Shown here in pieces: positions 1-9,127 of a stretch of 64,000 bases of DNA. The notes beneath the pieces were generated by a model that made no database searches, was not told the origin of the DNA, and worked only from the letters and a program-made list of their open reading frames with translations. Position 1 is the stretch's first letter, and each line of letters opens with the position of its first letter. The translations under genes were made by a program, and so were the position numbers. The stretch is from JABFRZ01 sp964631945 (lineage in GTDB: Bacteria; Planctomycetota; UBA1135; GCA-002686595): NCBI GenBank assembly GCA_964631945.1, contig CAZWAY010000031.1, positions 4,552-68,551 of the forward strand, given 5' to 3'.

Positions 1-2060
1 TCGAGCACACCGAGGCCGGGCCGTTCCGGCGCGTCGAGCTGGCGCTGCACCTCGAGCCGCCCGTGGAGGTCGCACCCGGCCGCCGCCTGCTGCTCGTGGA
101 CATGGTCGAGACCACCGCCGGGCCCGTGCTGGCGAGTCTGGCCGACGACGGAGTGCTGCGCGTCGCGCGCCTGACGCGCCAGACCAACATGATGACCGGC
201 GAGGAGCGCCTCGAGCTCGAGAACGGCGAGCTGGCGCTGGACTTCGCCGCGCTGGGGAGCCCGCCCGCGTGGCTCGGGGTCACGGGGCTCGGGGACAGCG
301 TCTACCTGGTCTGGGACGAGGGCAATGTCTGGCGCTGCGACGTGCACGACCTCGCTCGCCTGCGCGTGGCCGAGACGCGCGACCTGATCGAGGAAGTCGG
401 CTTGCGCCTCACCGCGCGCGAGTTCCTGCTCGGGCGCGCGGCGCTGGTCGTGGGCGACGCCTCGGGACGCGTGCGCGTGTGGTTCACCGCGCGGCGCGCC
501 GAGGCCGGGACGCCCGATGGGCTCGAGCTGGTGCGCGGCCACGAGTTCGCCGGCCACGGCGCCGCGGTCAGCGCGCTCGCCCGCTCGGCCCGGCGCCGGA
601 TGCTGGCCGTCGGTTATGCCGATGGAGTCGTCAAGCTCTTCCACACGACCAGCGAGCGCGAGCTCTTGACGACGGAGCTCCCCGGCGCGGCCACGCCCGT
701 CACGGCGCTGGCGATCGCCCCCAAGGACGACGCGCTCCTGGCCGCGGGGCCGGGCGGGCGCGTCCTGTGGCACCTCGACGCGCCGCACACCGAGACCAGC
801 CTCTCGGCGCTGTTCACGCCCGTCTGGTACGAGGGCTTCCCGGCGCCCGCCCACGCCTGGCAGACCACCGGCAGCGACGAGTTCGAGCCCAAGTTCGGGC
901 TCGTCCCGCTGGTCTTCGGCACCCTCAAGGCGACGCTCTACTCGCTCCTGTTCGGCGTGCCGCTGGCCCTGCTGGCCGCGCTCTACACCAGCGAGTTCCT
1001 GCGCCCGCGCCTGAAGGCGCGCGTCAAGCCGACGATCGAGATGATGGCCAGCCTGCCGAGCGTGGTGCTGGGCTTCCTGGCGGCGCTCGTGCTCGCGCCC
1101 CTGCTCGAGGGCGTCGTGCCCGCGGTGCTGCTGACGCTCGCGCTCCTGCCGTTCTGCGTGGGCCTCGGGGCCTACCTGTGGCGCACGCTGCCGAGCGAGC
1201 TGACCGTGCGTCTGGAGCACACCCGGCTCGTGCTGGTGGCCGCGTGTCTGGCGCTCGGCGTGGCGAGCGGAGCCGCGTTCGGCCCGTGGTTCGAGCGCCT
1301 GTTCTTCGACGGTGACTTCCGCCAGTGGCTGGCGGGTGGAGCGGGCGGCGGCGTGGGCGGCTGGATGATCCTCTTGGCACCGCTGGTGGCCGTGGGCGTG
1401 TGGGGTGTGGTCGCGAACTGGGTCAACCCGCGGCTCCTGCGCGCGTGCCGCGAGCGGCCGCGCGCGGTCTTCGCGCGCGCGGACCTGCTCAAGTTCCTGG
1501 GCGCGAGCGCGCTCTTCCTGGGCCTCCTGCTGGCCATCGCGGCGCTGCTCGACGGCGTGGGCTGGGACCCGCGCGGCGGCGTGCTGGACACCTACGTGCA
1601 GCGCAACGCGCTCGTGGTCGGGTTCGTGATGGGCTTCGCGATCATCCCGATCGTCTACACGATCGCCGAGGATGCCCTGGCGGCCGTGCCCGACCACCTG
1701 CGCGCGGCCTCGCTGGGCGCGGGCGCGACGCCCTGGCAGACGGCCGTGCGCGTGGTCCTGCCCACGGCCATGAGCGGGATCTTCTCGGCCGTGATGATCG
1801 GCTTCGGGCGCGCGGTGGGCGAGACCATGATCGTGCTCATGGCCGCCGGGAGCACGCCGGTCCTCGACTGGAACGTGTTCAACGGCTTCCGCACGCTGTC
1901 CGCCAACGTCGCGATCGAGATGCCCGAGGCGGTCAGCGGCAGCACCCACTACCGCATGCTGTTCTTCTCGGCGCTGGTGCTGTTCGCGCTGACTTCCGTG
2001 CTCAACACGCTGGCCGAGGTCGTGCGCCTGCGCTACCGCCGCAGGCGGGTGCAGCTGTGA
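1..2060 (+). CDS. pstC: PstC, phosphate ABC transporter permease (5' partial)
   Basis: Inner-membrane permease subunit of the PstSCAB high-affinity phosphate importer, partner of PstA and the ATPase PstB. The frame is open to the left window edge, so the true start lies upstream; the first usable internal start is a GTG at 63. About the first 270 visible residues are soluble and contain WD/propeller-like stretches (GHGAAVSALA, then VTALAIAPKDDALLAAG). The membrane part begins near FGLVPLVFGTLKATLYSLLF and ends in a typical permease loop with EDALAAVPDHLRAAS, ATPWQTAVRVVLPTA and GRAVGETM, which contacts PstB. Long PstC proteins with an extracytoplasmic N-terminal extension are known; the fold of this one is my inference. 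The stop overlaps the pstA start by four bases. PstS is not in the window and may lie upstream. Confidence 0.93.
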   Translation, partial: EHTEAGPFRRVELALHLEPPVEVAPGRRLLLVDMVETTAGPVLASLADDGVLRVARLTRQTNMMTGEERLELENGELALDFAALGSPPAWLGVTGLGDSVYLVWDEGNVWRCDVHDLARLRVAETRDLIEEVGLRLTAREFLLGRAALVVGDASGRVRVWFTARRAEAGTPDGLELVRGHEFAGHGAAVSALARSARRRMLAVGYADGVVKLFHTTSERELLTTELPGAATPVTALAIAPKDDALLAAGPGGRVLWHLDAPHTETSLSALFTPVWYEGFPAPAHAWQTTGSDEFEPKFGLVPLVFGTLKATLYSLLFGVPLALLAALYTSEFLRPRLKARVKPTIEMMASLPSVVLGFLAALVLAPLLEGVVPAVLLTLALLPFCVGLGAYLWRTLPSELTVRLEHTRLVLVAACLALGVASGAAFGPWFERLFFDGDFRQWLAGGAGGGVGGWMILLAPLVAVGVWGVVANWVNPRLLRACRERPRAVFARADLLKFLGASALFLGLLLAIAALLDGVGWDPRGGVLDTYVQRNALVVGFVMGFAIIPIVYTIAEDALAAVPDHLRAASLGAGATPWQTAVRVVLPTAMSGIFSAVMIGFGRAVGETMIVLMAAGSTPVLDWNVFNGFRTLSANVAIEMPEAVSGSTHYRMLFFSALVLFALTSVLNTLAEVVRLRYRRRRVQL

Positions 2061-3850
2061 GCACGCTCCAGCGCCAGGCGCCGCCGCCCACGCCGCCGCA
2101 AGGCTCGGCGCCCGGGTCGTCTTCGCCGGGTCTCCGCCGCCGCCGCCGGCGCGCGCTGCAGGGCCCGATCAGCCTCCTGTCCCAGGGCACGCCGCTGGTG
2201 TGGCTGACGGGCGCCGGGCTGGTCGCGTGCCTGTGCATGGTGCTGGGCTTGCTCGCGCTGGTGCTGTTCCAGGGCCTGGCCACGCTGTGGCCCGCGCGCC
2301 TCGAGCTGGTGCGCCTGCACGACGGTCGCGTCTGGCTGGGGGAGGTCACGCGCACCGAGGAGTTTCGCCCCGAGGGGCACGTCTTCGAGGCGCTCGATCC
2401 GGCTCGACGCGCGGCGGCCGAGGAGTTCGTGCGCGCGCGCGGCGGCGTGTCCGAGCGGCGCCTGTTGCGCACGGGCAACTACGAGCTCAGCGGCGAGCAC
2501 TACCGCTGGGTGAGCGACTTCGAGCTCGAGAGCGCGGAGCACCCGCCGTGGGCCCTGCTGGTCGAGCGCCTGTCGTGGGGCCGTTTCTACGGCTTCCCGC
2601 ACGCCTTCCGCCTCGACGGCCAGGCGGTGGCCAGCGAGCCGGACGCGGTCTGGGAACTCTTCGAGCGCCACCACGGGGAGGTGCTGGCTCGCCGCGAGGA
2701 GCAGCGCGAGCTCGAGCACGACGCCATCGGCGCGATCAACGCGCGCACCGAGGCGGCGCGCCTGGCGCTGCGCGAGATCGAGCTCGACCACGGCCGGGAC
2801 TCGCCCGAGTGGCGCGCCGAGGACGAGCGCGGGCGGGCCGTCGCGCACGAGCTGGCCGAGGAGTTCGCGCGCCTGCGTGGCGAGAGCGCGGAACTCGTGC
2901 GCGAGAACGCGCGCTACGAGCTGGAGCTCGTCACCTCCGACGGGCAGCTGAAGCGCTTGCCGCTGTCCGAGATCGTGCGCGCCTTCCCGGCCAACCAGCT
3001 GGGCCCCGTCGCGCGCCTGGGCGTCTACCTCGCGCGCTGGCGCGAGTTCCTGCTGGACGACCCGCGCGAGTCGAACAGCGAGGGCGGCGTGTTCCCGGCC
3101 ATCTTCGGGACGGTGACGATGACGCTGCTCATGACGCTCCTGGTCGTGCCGATCGGCGTGCTGGCCGCGCTCTACCTGCGCGAGTACGCGCGCGCCGGCT
3201 GGATCGTCAGTGCGGTACGCATCGCCATCAACAACCTGGCGGGCGTGCCCTCGATCGTCTTCGGCGTCTTCGGCCTGGGGTTCTTCTGCTACCTGCTGGG
3301 GGGCTCGATCGACCATGTGTTCTTCCGCGCCAAGCTGCCCAGCCCGACCTTCGGCACCGGCGGGTTGCTGTGGGCGGCGCTCACGCTGGCGCTGCTGACG
3401 CTGCCGGTCGTGATCGTGGCCACCGAGGAGGCCCTGGCCGCCGTGCCGAACTCGATGCGCGAGGGCTCCTATGCCTGCGGCGGCTCGAAGTGGCAGACGA
3501 TCCGTCGCATCGTGCTGCCGCGCGCGCTGCCGGGCATCACCACCGGCGCGATCCTGGCCATGGCGCGCGGCGCGGGCGAGGTCGCGCCGCTGATGCTGGT
3601 GGGGGCGGTCAAGCTGGCCCAGACGCTGCCGCTCGACACGACCTTCCCCTTCGTGCACGCCGAGCGCAGCTTCATGCACCTCGGCTTCCACATCTACGAC
3701 CTGGGCTTCCAGAGCCAGAACAGCGAGGCCGCCAAGCCCATGGTCTTCACCACGACGCTGCTCTTGATCGCGGTGGTCGTGCTGCTGAACCTGGCGGCCA
3801 TCGCGCTGCGCGCCCGCCTGCACCGGCGCTTCAAGGGCAGCCACATCTGA
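2057..3850 (+). CDS. pstA: PstA, phosphate ABC transporter permease
   Basis: Second membrane subunit of the phosphate importer. The GTG at 2057 overlaps the pstC stop (GTGA) and gives 597 residues, about twice the usual PstA length. After a basic, proline-rich start there is one membrane helix (residues about 48-75), then about 260 soluble charged residues rich in Glu, Arg and Ala that may form helices. The canonical permease domain starts near residue 342 (VFPAIFGTVTMTLLMTLLVV) and ends in the EAA-type loop EEALAAVPNSMREGS with GGSKWQTIRRIVLPRALPG and RGAGEVAPLM. The large extracytoplasmic insertion matches the equally enlarged PstC, so the two may pair outside the membrane. Coupled to pstC and pstB by overlapping stop/start codons. 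Confidence 0.93.
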   Translation: MSTLQRQAPPPTPPQGSAPGSSSPGLRRRRRRALQGPISLLSQGTPLVWLTGAGLVACLCMVLGLLALVLFQGLATLWPARLELVRLHDGRVWLGEVTRTEEFRPEGHVFEALDPARRAAAEEFVRARGGVSERRLLRTGNYELSGEHYRWVSDFELESAEHPPWALLVERLSWGRFYGFPHAFRLDGQAVASEPDAVWELFERHHGEVLARREEQRELEHDAIGAINARTEAARLALREIELDHGRDSPEWRAEDERGRAVAHELAEEFARLRGESAELVRENARYELELVTSDGQLKRLPLSEIVRAFPANQLGPVARLGVYLARWREFLLDDPRESNSEGGVFPAIFGTVTMTLLMTLLVVPIGVLAALYLREYARAGWIVSAVRIAINNLAGVPSIVFGVFGLGFFCYLLGGSIDHVFFRAKLPSPTFGTGGLLWAALTLALLTLPVVIVATEEALAAVPNSMREGSYACGGSKWQTIRRIVLPRALPGITTGAILAMARGAGEVAPLMLVGAVKLAQTLPLDTTFPFVHAERSFMHLGFHIYDLGFQSQNSEAAKPMVFTTTLLLIAVVVLLNLAAIALRARLHRRFKGSHI

Positions 3851-3975
3851 TGACTCCCGAACTGCACCGGCCCGGAGCACGACCCGGGCCCGATCCGGCC
3901 TCCGCGGCGCGCCCGCTGCCGCTACGATCCGTGGAGCTCCGTCCGTTCCAGTCCGCGCGCACCGCCCCCAAGGGA

Positions 3976-4863
3976 ATGAATCCGACCGACGCGACCCCGG
4001 CCCATGCCCAAGGCCTGCCCCAGAGCAACGCGCGCGAGAGCGGCCTGTTCGAGGCCATCCAGAGCGGGGCGCCCTTCCAGGCCGCGATCCACGCCTCGGT
4101 CGCCGAGCAGCAACCGATCGTCGAGGTCGAGCACTTCGATCTGTGGTACGGCAAGGCCCAGGCCCTGCACGACATCTCGATGATCTGCCCGGCCGGCAAG
4201 GTCACGGCCCTGATCGGGCCGTCCGGCTGCGGCAAGTCGACGCTCTTGCGCTGCGTCAACCGCATGAACGACCTGATCGACTCGGTGCGCATCGGCGGGC
4301 GCATGCGGCTCGGTGGCCAGGACATCTACGAGCGTTCGCTGGACGTGATCGAGCTGCGCAAGCGCATCGGGATGGTGTTCCAGAAGCCCAACCCCTTCCC
4401 GATGAGCATCTTCGAGAACGTCGTCTACCCGTTGCGCATCGATGGCGAGCGCGACAGGCACGTGCTGGCCGAGACGTGCGAGAGCAGCCTGCGCAGCGCG
4501 GGCCTGTGGGAAGAGGTCAAGGACCGCCTGGACGCGAGCGCGCTGGCGCTGTCGGGGGGACAGCAGCAGCGCCTGTGCATCGCGCGCGCCATCGCCGCCG
4601 ATCCCGAGGTGCTGCTGCTCGACGAGCCCTGTTCGGCGCTCGACCCGATCGCCACCGGACGCATCGAGGAGCTGATCCACGAGTTCAAGGGCGAGTACTC
4701 GATCCTGATCGTGACCCACAACATGCAGCAGGCCTCGCGCGTCAGCGACTTCACCGCCTTCATGTACCTCGGGCGCCTGGTGGAGTTCGGGGCCACCGAC
4801 GAGATCTTCTTGCAGCCGACGCTCAAGGAGACCGAGGACTACGTCACCGGCCGTTTCGGATAG
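3976..4863 (+). CDS. pstB: PstB, phosphate importer ATPase
   Basis: Cytoplasmic ATPase that drives the PstCA permease. It carries all ABC motifs: Walker A GPSGCGKST near residue 81, Q-loop in GMVFQKPNPFP, signature LSGGQQQR near residue 192, Walker B EVLLLDEP with the D-loop CSALD, and the switch His in IVTHNMQQ. The Cys-Val-Asn-Arg-Met-Asn stretch after Walker A is typical of PstB. Two starts are possible: ATG 3850, which overlaps the pstA stop by one base and adds 42 proline/arginine-rich residues, or ATG 3976, giving 295 residues, closer to family size. I prefer 3976, but its purine run AAGGGA sits directly against the ATG, so this choice is uncertain. Confidence 0.93.
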   Translation: MNPTDATPAHAQGLPQSNARESGLFEAIQSGAPFQAAIHASVAEQQPIVEVEHFDLWYGKAQALHDISMICPAGKVTALIGPSGCGKSTLLRCVNRMNDLIDSVRIGGRMRLGGQDIYERSLDVIELRKRIGMVFQKPNPFPMSIFENVVYPLRIDGERDRHVLAETCESSLRSAGLWEEVKDRLDASALALSGGQQQRLCIARAIAADPEVLLLDEPCSALDPIATGRIEELIHEFKGEYSILIVTHNMQQASRVSDFTAFMYLGRLVEFGATDEIFLQPTLKETEDYVTGRFG

Positions 4864-4872
4864 GCCCGCACG

Positions 4873-5532
4873 ATGAGCAAGCACCTGATGCGCGACCTGG
4901 AGGGCCTGGAGCGGCGCCTCCTGTTCCTGGCCAGCGAGGTCGAGGAGGCCGTGCGACGTTCGCTGCGCGCGCTGCTCGACCGCCGGGTCGAGCTGGCCGA
5001 GGGCGTGATCGACGGCGACGACGAGATCGACCGGCGCGAGGTCGAGCTGGAGGAGGAGTGCCTGAAGGTCCTGGCGCTGCACAACCCCGTGGCCAGCGAC
5101 CTGCGCTTCATCGTGGCCTGCCTGAAGATCGAGAACGACCTCGAGCGCATCGCCGACCTGGCCGCCAACATCGCCGAACGCTCGCTCGGCTTCGCGAGCA
5201 AGTCCGACATGGCCGTGCCGCCGCGCATCCGCGAGATGGTCGAGACCTGCGCGCGCATGCTGCGCCAGAGCATCGACGCCTTCGTGCGCGGCGACGCCCA
5301 GCTCGCCCGTCGCATCTGCGAGGAGGACGCCCAGGTCGACCGCGCCAACCGCGTGATCATCCAGGAGCTGCTGGAAGCCATGCACCGCGACCCGGCCTGC
5401 ATCGACCAGGGCGTGGAGCTGATCTCGGTCTCGAAGAACCTCGAGCGCATCGGCGACCACGCCACCAACATCGCCGAGGACGTGGTCTACCTGGTCGAGG
5501 GCGACATCATCCGCCACCGCTCGAAGCGCTGA
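4873..5532 (+). CDS. phoU: PhoU, phosphate signalling regulator
   Basis: 219-residue all-helical protein that links the Pst transporter to the PhoR/PhoB two-component system and limits phosphate uptake. Two copies of the three-helix PhoU repeat are visible, each with the metal-binding E/DxxxD-type motif: LERIADLAANIAE near residues 95-107 and LERIGDHATNIAE near residues 194-206. The length is normal for PhoU. It starts nine bases after the pstB stop, so the order pstC-pstA-pstB-phoU is the standard Pho operon arrangement. No phoR, phoB or Pho box is visible in the window. Confidence 0.95.
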   Translation: MSKHLMRDLEGLERRLLFLASEVEEAVRRSLRALLDRRVELAEGVIDGDDEIDRREVELEEECLKVLALHNPVASDLRFIVACLKIENDLERIADLAANIAERSLGFASKSDMAVPPRIREMVETCARMLRQSIDAFVRGDAQLARRICEEDAQVDRANRVIIQELLEAMHRDPACIDQGVELISVSKNLERIGDHATNIAEDVVYLVEGDIIRHRSKR

Positions 5533-5549
5533 CCCGCTGCCCGGACGAG

Positions 5550-7376
5550 TCAGGCCCCGCTCGTGCCGACGATGCCGTCCAGCGTCCCGGCCGAGACCGG
5601 GTGGTAGCGCGCGCGGTTCCGCGCGTAGAGCTCGCGCGCGCGGACGGGGTCGGCCTTCACCAGCGCGCTGTAGAGCGGCTTCAGGAACTTGCGCCGGCCG
5701 ACGTCGCGCAGGAACTCCTCCAGGCGCGCGTCCGCGGGCGCGTAGCCGTGCTGGATCGAGAGCTCGAGCCACTGGCACAGGATCTCGCTGTTGCCCGAGC
5801 GCGTGAAGCCGAAGGCCGTGTCGAGGGCGGCCATCCGCTCGCCCGTGAGCTCGGCCGGGAGTCCGCGCAGGAAGCGCAGCCATTGCTGGGTGCTCCAGCC
5901 GGTGCTCACGAGCTCGACCGCGGGCACGCCCGCGGCGTAGGCCGCGAGCTGCGCGTCGACCGCGGCCAGCGCCTCGGTCGCCGGGCGCGGGGCGTCCGCC
6001 GGCAGGCCGGGCTGCGTGGTCCACAGCGCCACGTCCACCGCGCGGTAGACCTCGGGCAGTTCGCGCTGGAGGTCGTCGAGGAACACCTGGGTGGTGATGC
6101 TCTGGAAGGCGTGGCGCGTGAAGTAGCCGCGCAGGAACGCGTCCCAGCGCGCGTGCCCGGCCTCCTGCTCCAGGCGCGTGAGGAACAGCGCGCCCTTGGT
6201 GTAGGGCACGCCGGTCGAGCCCTCCTCGGGGCTGTGCCCGACCAGCGACATGCGCAGCAGCTGCTGCCAGGGCTCGAGCGTGGTGAGCTCCGCCTCCAGC
6301 TCGGCGATCTCGAGCACGCGCTCGGTGGCCGCGCGCTCCTTCCCGTACAACACCTCCATGATGCGGTTCTCGCAGTAGGTCGTGAAGCCCTCGTTGAGCC
6401 AGAAGTCGTCCCAGGTGGCGTTGGTCACGAGGTTGCCCGACCAGGAGTGCGCCAGCTCGTGCGCGATCAGCGCCACCAGCGACTTGTCGCCCGCCAGGAT
6501 GGTGGGCGTGGCGAAGGTCAGGGTCGGGTTCTCCATGCCGCCGTAGGGGAAAGAGGGCGGCAGCACCAGCACGTCGTAGCGCCCGAAGCGGTAGGGTCCG
6601 AAGAGCGTCTCGGCCGCCTGCACCATCTGCTCGGTGTCGGCCAGCTCGGCCTGCGCGCGCGCGACCACGCTCGGTTCGGCCCACACCCCGCAGCGCGCCG
6701 ACAGCGCGCGGAACTCGAGCTCGCCGCAGGCCAGCGCGATCAGGTACGGGGGCACGGCCTGCTCCAGGCGGAAGCGCCAGGCGCCCAGCGAATCCCGCCC
6801 GAGGCGTTCCGCGCTCATCACCGCCGTCAGCCCCTCGGGACAGCGGATGCGCGCGTCGTAGGTGATGCGCACCCCCGGACTGTCCTGCAGCGGGATCCAG
6901 GAGCGCGTCAGGATCGACTGGCCCTGGGTGAACAGGAACGGTCGCTTGCCGCCGGCCGTCTGCGCGGGCGTCAGCCACTGCATGGCCTGGGTGCGCTCGG
7001 TCGTTCGGTAGCGGATGCGCACGCGTTGGTCGCCGGAGTGCAGCTGGATCGTGAGCGGACGTCCGAGGTGCTCGACCTCGGCTCCCAGGCTCCAGCGACG
7101 CAGCGTGCCGTTCACGCCGGTCACCTCCTCGATCACCAGCTCGTTCGTGTCCACCACCAGCGGCGCGCTCCGGTCGTCGCGTTCCAGTGCGAGCTCGACC
7201 GTGCCGCGCGCCACGCGCGCATCGAAGTCGAGCGCGAGGTCCAGCGAGGCGTGCCGCACGCGCACGCGGCTCGGTTCGGCGAAGCTGTGCACGTCGGGCG
7301 TGACCGGGCGCGCGAGCGAGGCCGGCAGGGCATGGCAGGCGGGGAGCAGGAGCAGAGTCAGGAGGGCGAAGCGCAT
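5550..7376 (-). CDS. M1-family aminopeptidase lipoprotein (leukotriene A4 hydrolase-like)
   Basis: Zinc metallopeptidase of family M1, 608 residues, predicted to be a lipoprotein: the N-terminus is hydrophobic and ends in the lipobox LLPAC (Cys14). The substrate-binding motif GGMENP lies near residue 278, the zinc motif HELAHSW at 306-312 with catalytic Glu307, and the third zinc ligand is Glu329 in WLNEGF, giving the family spacing HExxH-x18-E. VPYTKGALFL supplies the transition-state Tyr. The C-terminal quarter is helical, like the armadillo-type domain of leukotriene A4 hydrolase and its bacterial homologues. It probably trims N-terminal residues from peptides in the periplasm. It is convergent with phoU. 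All catalytic residues are present. Confidence 0.9.
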   Translation of the reverse strand: MRFALLTLLLLPACHALPASLARPVTPDVHSFAEPSRVRVRHASLDLALDFDARVARGTVELALERDDRSAPLVVDTNELVIEEVTGVNGTLRRWSLGAEVEHLGRPLTIQLHSGDQRVRIRYRTTERTQAMQWLTPAQTAGGKRPFLFTQGQSILTRSWIPLQDSPGVRITYDARIRCPEGLTAVMSAERLGRDSLGAWRFRLEQAVPPYLIALACGELEFRALSARCGVWAEPSVVARAQAELADTEQMVQAAETLFGPYRFGRYDVLVLPPSFPYGGMENPTLTFATPTILAGDKSLVALIAHELAHSWSGNLVTNATWDDFWLNEGFTTYCENRIMEVLYGKERAATERVLEIAELEAELTTLEPWQQLLRMSLVGHSPEEGSTGVPYTKGALFLTRLEQEAGHARWDAFLRGYFTRHAFQSITTQVFLDDLQRELPEVYRAVDVALWTTQPGLPADAPRPATEALAAVDAQLAAYAAGVPAVELVSTGWSTQQWLRFLRGLPAELTGERMAALDTAFGFTRSGNSEILCQWLELSIQHGYAPADARLEEFLRDVGRRKFLKPLYSALVKADPVRARELYARNRARYHPVSAGTLDGIVGTSGA

Positions 7377-7644
7377 GCGGGAATGCTAGCCCGAGGCATT
7401 CCCGAGTCCGCGCGCGAATCGCCGCGAAGGGCCGCGGCCTGCAGGGCCGACTGCAGCGAGGGCGCGGGCGCGGAGGTTTCCCGCCTACAGGACGTGCCGG
7501 CCGAGGGCGCACGCGGCGCTCCTGCTCGCCCCCGGACAGGCCGACAACTCCCTCTGGATGCGTCCCCCACAGAAGATGCGAGAACCTGGATTGACAGGTT
7601 TCCGAAGGTGGGATCCCCTCGAAGGAAAGGAGTCCTGACAGTTC

Positions 7645-8148
7645 ATGTCCCTCACCAAGATCTCGATCGTGCTGTCCCTGTCGATGCTCTCCCTTGCATC
7701 CGCGGCGAGTCCCTTGCCGCGCGCAGCAGCGCCCGTGCAGGGCTGCAACGGTTGCGCCGGGTCGGGTGGCTCGAGTTCGGCCAGCGGCGGGACGTGCTCG
7801 GGCTTCGTTTCGGTGAACGTGACCGTGGCCGGCGGAAAGTGCCAGTGGGTCAAGACCTTCGACCCGGTGTTCATCTCCTGTTCGTCGGTGCGCCAGTGCC
7901 GGCCGACGGTCGAGCGCAGCTGGTCCGGGCTGGATCCGGGCTCGACGCTCGGCTTCTGCGTCACCTCCGACGAGGAGACGTGGTGCCTCGAACCGGCGCC
8001 CGAAGTCGGGGGCGGTGGCTCGGGCTCCGATTCGCGGCCCTCGGCACCCTTCGGCTGTTCGAGTACGCTCTCCTTCTCGATCAGCTCGGCGAGCTGCGGT
8101 CTGTCGGCCGCGGTCGCCGCATCCTGCTCCGGGTGTGGAGGGAGCTGA
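7645..8148 (+). CDS. Cysteine-rich secreted protein of unknown function
   Basis: 167-residue protein with a clear Sec signal peptide (hydrophobic core IVLSLSMLSLASA, cleavage near residue 20) and twelve cysteines in the mature part. Pairs occur at both ends (CNGC near residue 34; CSGC near the C-terminus) and single cysteines between them, separated by Gly/Ser-rich linkers. This suggests a disulfide-rich extracellular or periplasmic protein, or possibly a metal-binding one. A good ribosome-binding site, AAAGGAG, lies at 7626-7632. I do not recognise the family. It is read in the same direction as the next gene (41-base gap) and away from the aminopeptidase. Confidence 0.75.
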   Translation: MSLTKISIVLSLSMLSLASAASPLPRAAAPVQGCNGCAGSGGSSSASGGTCSGFVSVNVTVAGGKCQWVKTFDPVFISCSSVRQCRPTVERSWSGLDPGSTLGFCVTSDEETWCLEPAPEVGGGGSGSDSRPSAPFGCSSTLSFSISSASCGLSAAVAASCSGCGGS

Positions 8149-8188
8149 GCGTGGGGACGACGAGCCAGCCTGCCAAGCCGTGAAGCCC

Positions 8189-9022
8189 ATGAGACCCTCG
8201 CGCACGACGCTCTTCGGCCTGGTGATCCTGGGGCTGGCGTTGCTCGTGGTCCTGTGGGCCGATCCGGGTCGAGCGGTGCGCGTGAGCGGGGCGAGCCAGC
8301 AGGATCAGGGCGCCTTGCTCGAGAACGGGGCCAGCTCCTGGCTCATCGGGGCGGCGAGTCCGGCCCCGACGCTGCTCGCCGAACGGCACGAGGCGCTGGC
8401 GGAACCCACCTCCGCGCCGCGCCCGCAGCGCGCGCGCGACTTCCTGGCGGGCTACTACGGCGCGCGCTGGCCCGAGGTCGAGGCGCGCATCGAGGCCGCC
8501 GGTCAGGACCTCGATCTGCCCTACTCGTTCACGCCCTGGGAGCAGGTGGAAGCGCAGTTCGATGGCCTGATCGGGCTGACGGCGACCGGCAGGGCCAGCA
8601 TCGTCCGCGACCAGGTGCGCTGGACGGACGAGCTCACGCCCGAGTTCCTGCGCACGAACTACGCGCTGGGTGAGTCCTTCGCGATCGATGCCGCCGACCT
8701 GGTCGCGATCGAGGCCCAGGTCACCGATCGGAACCGGCAGATCGCCGAGCTGGCCGAGCACTATTGCGCCCTGATCGACACCTTCGTGCGCGCCAAGTGG
8801 GCCTCGGGCGACTACGTGCGCGCGCCCTACACGACCGCGGGCCTCAGCCAGGAGATGGGCTTCCACTCGCAGTCCCACGGCGGCCTCGGCTGGGCCGTGA
8901 CGCTCACGCTGACGCGCGAGCGCTACCCCGAGGTGGTGCCGGTCGAAGAGCGCATGAGCGAGCTCGTCGCGGAGCGCGACGACAGCGTGCTGGCCTACCT
9001 GCGCCAGCGCTTCGGGCGCTGA
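8189..9022 (+). CDS. Membrane-anchored protein of unknown function
   Basis: 277 residues with a single N-terminal membrane anchor (residues about 9-24, LFGLVILGLALLVVLW) and a soluble, probably periplasmic, helical domain containing PRARDFLAGYYGARWPEVEA-like amphipathic stretches. No family motif is recognised. The ATG at 8189 is chosen because the membrane helix follows at once; a GTG at 8180 would add three residues. Codon use fits the neighbours. The next gene starts 105 bases downstream and also encodes an exported protein. Confidence 0.65.
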   Translation: MRPSRTTLFGLVILGLALLVVLWADPGRAVRVSGASQQDQGALLENGASSWLIGAASPAPTLLAERHEALAEPTSAPRPQRARDFLAGYYGARWPEVEARIEAAGQDLDLPYSFTPWEQVEAQFDGLIGLTATGRASIVRDQVRWTDELTPEFLRTNYALGESFAIDAADLVAIEAQVTDRNRQIAELAEHYCALIDTFVRAKWASGDYVRAPYTTAGLSQEMGFHSQSHGGLGWAVTLTLTRERYPEVVPVEERMSELVAERDDSVLAYLRQRFGR

Positions 9023-9127
9023 GCGCGAGCTTCCGCGCGGAAGGGTGTGCGCGCGCCGCCGGCCGGCTAACCTTGGCGGCGTGGCGCGCGGCGCGCCGTC
9101 GGCCCCAGGGACCCAGGCGAGACCTCG

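Noticed and set aside
7591..7619. A perfect -35 box TTGACA at 7591-7596 upstream of the cysteine-rich gene.
   Set aside because: The hexamer 17 bases later (TCCCCT) does not resemble a -10 box, so no promoter is claimed.
3922..8205. Very long open frames antisense to or overlapping pst and aminopeptidase genes (1427 and 1346 codons).
   Set aside because: Composition is dominated by Arg, Ala and Gly with no motif, and they lie over genes with clear families; they result from high GC at third positions.
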